Positions 6,382 through 6,516 of a stretch of 6,516 nt of DNA are shown here, one piece after another (the first letter of the stretch is position 1; each line of letters starts with the position of its first letter). Source of the DNA: CAZLMF01 sp964560565 (lineage in GTDB: Bacteria; Bacillota; Clostridia; Oscillospirales; Ruminococcaceae); assembly GCA_964560565.1 (NCBI GenBank), contig CAZLMF010000088.1:1-6516 (forward strand). Direction: 5' to 3'. A program made the translations under genes and the position numbers. The notes beneath the pieces were generated by a model, which searched no databases, was not told the origin of the DNA, and saw only the letters and a list, made by a program, of their open reading frames with translations.

Positions 6382-6516
6382 TTATTTTTTTGCTACTGTA
6401 AATAAATCTTTAATCTTCAGCCTATTACCTGTGCAAAGTACTAATGTTGAGCATACATTTGCGGTAAACATCCGTACAAGCAATATTATTATAACCAATA
6501 TTACTATTAATAAAAA
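6382..6516 (-). CDS. Possible C-terminal end of an upstream membrane protein (partial)
   Basis: One minus-strand frame stays open for 44 codons from the right edge to a TAA at 6382-6384, ending 24 bases before pdp and just ahead of its ribosome site. It begins with a strongly hydrophobic run (FLLIVILVIIILLV), then a mostly polar, basic tail ending DLFTVAKK. This looks like the last TM and cytoplasmic tail of a membrane protein, and the spacing fits an operon. Against it, the hydrophobic run comes from AT-rich ATA/TTA codons, and a second frame is also open from the edge to 6425. The stretch could equally be a promoter region: TATAAT occurs at 6488-6493, but with only a poor -35 (TTTTTA). I cannot assign a family. 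Confidence 0.35.
   Translation of the reverse strand, partial: FLLIVILVIIILLVRMFTANVCSTLVLCTGNRLKIKDLFTVAKK

Noticed and set aside
6436..6480. Catabolite (cre-like) or other palindromic operator upstream of pdp
   Set aside because: The ATGTTTACCGCAAATG stretch looks cre-like at first, but the flanking positions around the central CG do not match the consensus symmetry.

Overview
The window looks like part of a Bacillota chromosome, probably a clostridial anaerobe. The base composition is moderately AT-rich, the Shine-Dalgarno sequences are strong (AGGAGG, GGAGG), one gene starts with GTG, and there is a lipoteichoic-acid-type polymerase paired with a YfhO-type membrane protein. I cannot name the species. 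All supported genes are on the minus strand, so transcription runs from high to low coordinates. The long plus-strand frames are shadows.

Upstream block (6516 to 4548): an open frame enters from the right edge and stops at 6382. It may be the hydrophobic C-terminal end of an upstream gene. Next come pyrimidine-nucleoside phosphorylase (pdp, 5059-6357, GTG start) and cytidine deaminase (cdd, 4548-4970). Together they salvage pyrimidine nucleosides: Cdd turns (deoxy)cytidine into (deoxy)uridine, and Pdp splits uridine, deoxyuridine or thymidine into base and (deoxy)ribose-1-phosphate.

Cell-envelope block (4547 to 1): a 232-base gap carries two good sigma-A-like promoters in tandem, plus a cluster of TACA/TGTA half-sites. 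It leads into an LTA synthase family protein (2504-4315) and a YfhO family multi-spanning protein (144-2504). Their stop and start codons share one base (TAATG), so they are probably translationally coupled. The likely theme is synthesis of a glycerophosphate polymer outside the membrane and its sugar decoration. The gene for a secreted protein starts at 92 and runs off the left edge. It has a clear signal peptide and its own promoter embedded in the end of the yfhO gene.

I see no RNA gene, mobile element, CRISPR array or convincing intrinsic terminator. Most of the window is ordinary. The less ordinary parts are the coupled polymerase/YfhO pair, its two-promoter control region, and the truncated secreted gene downstream.
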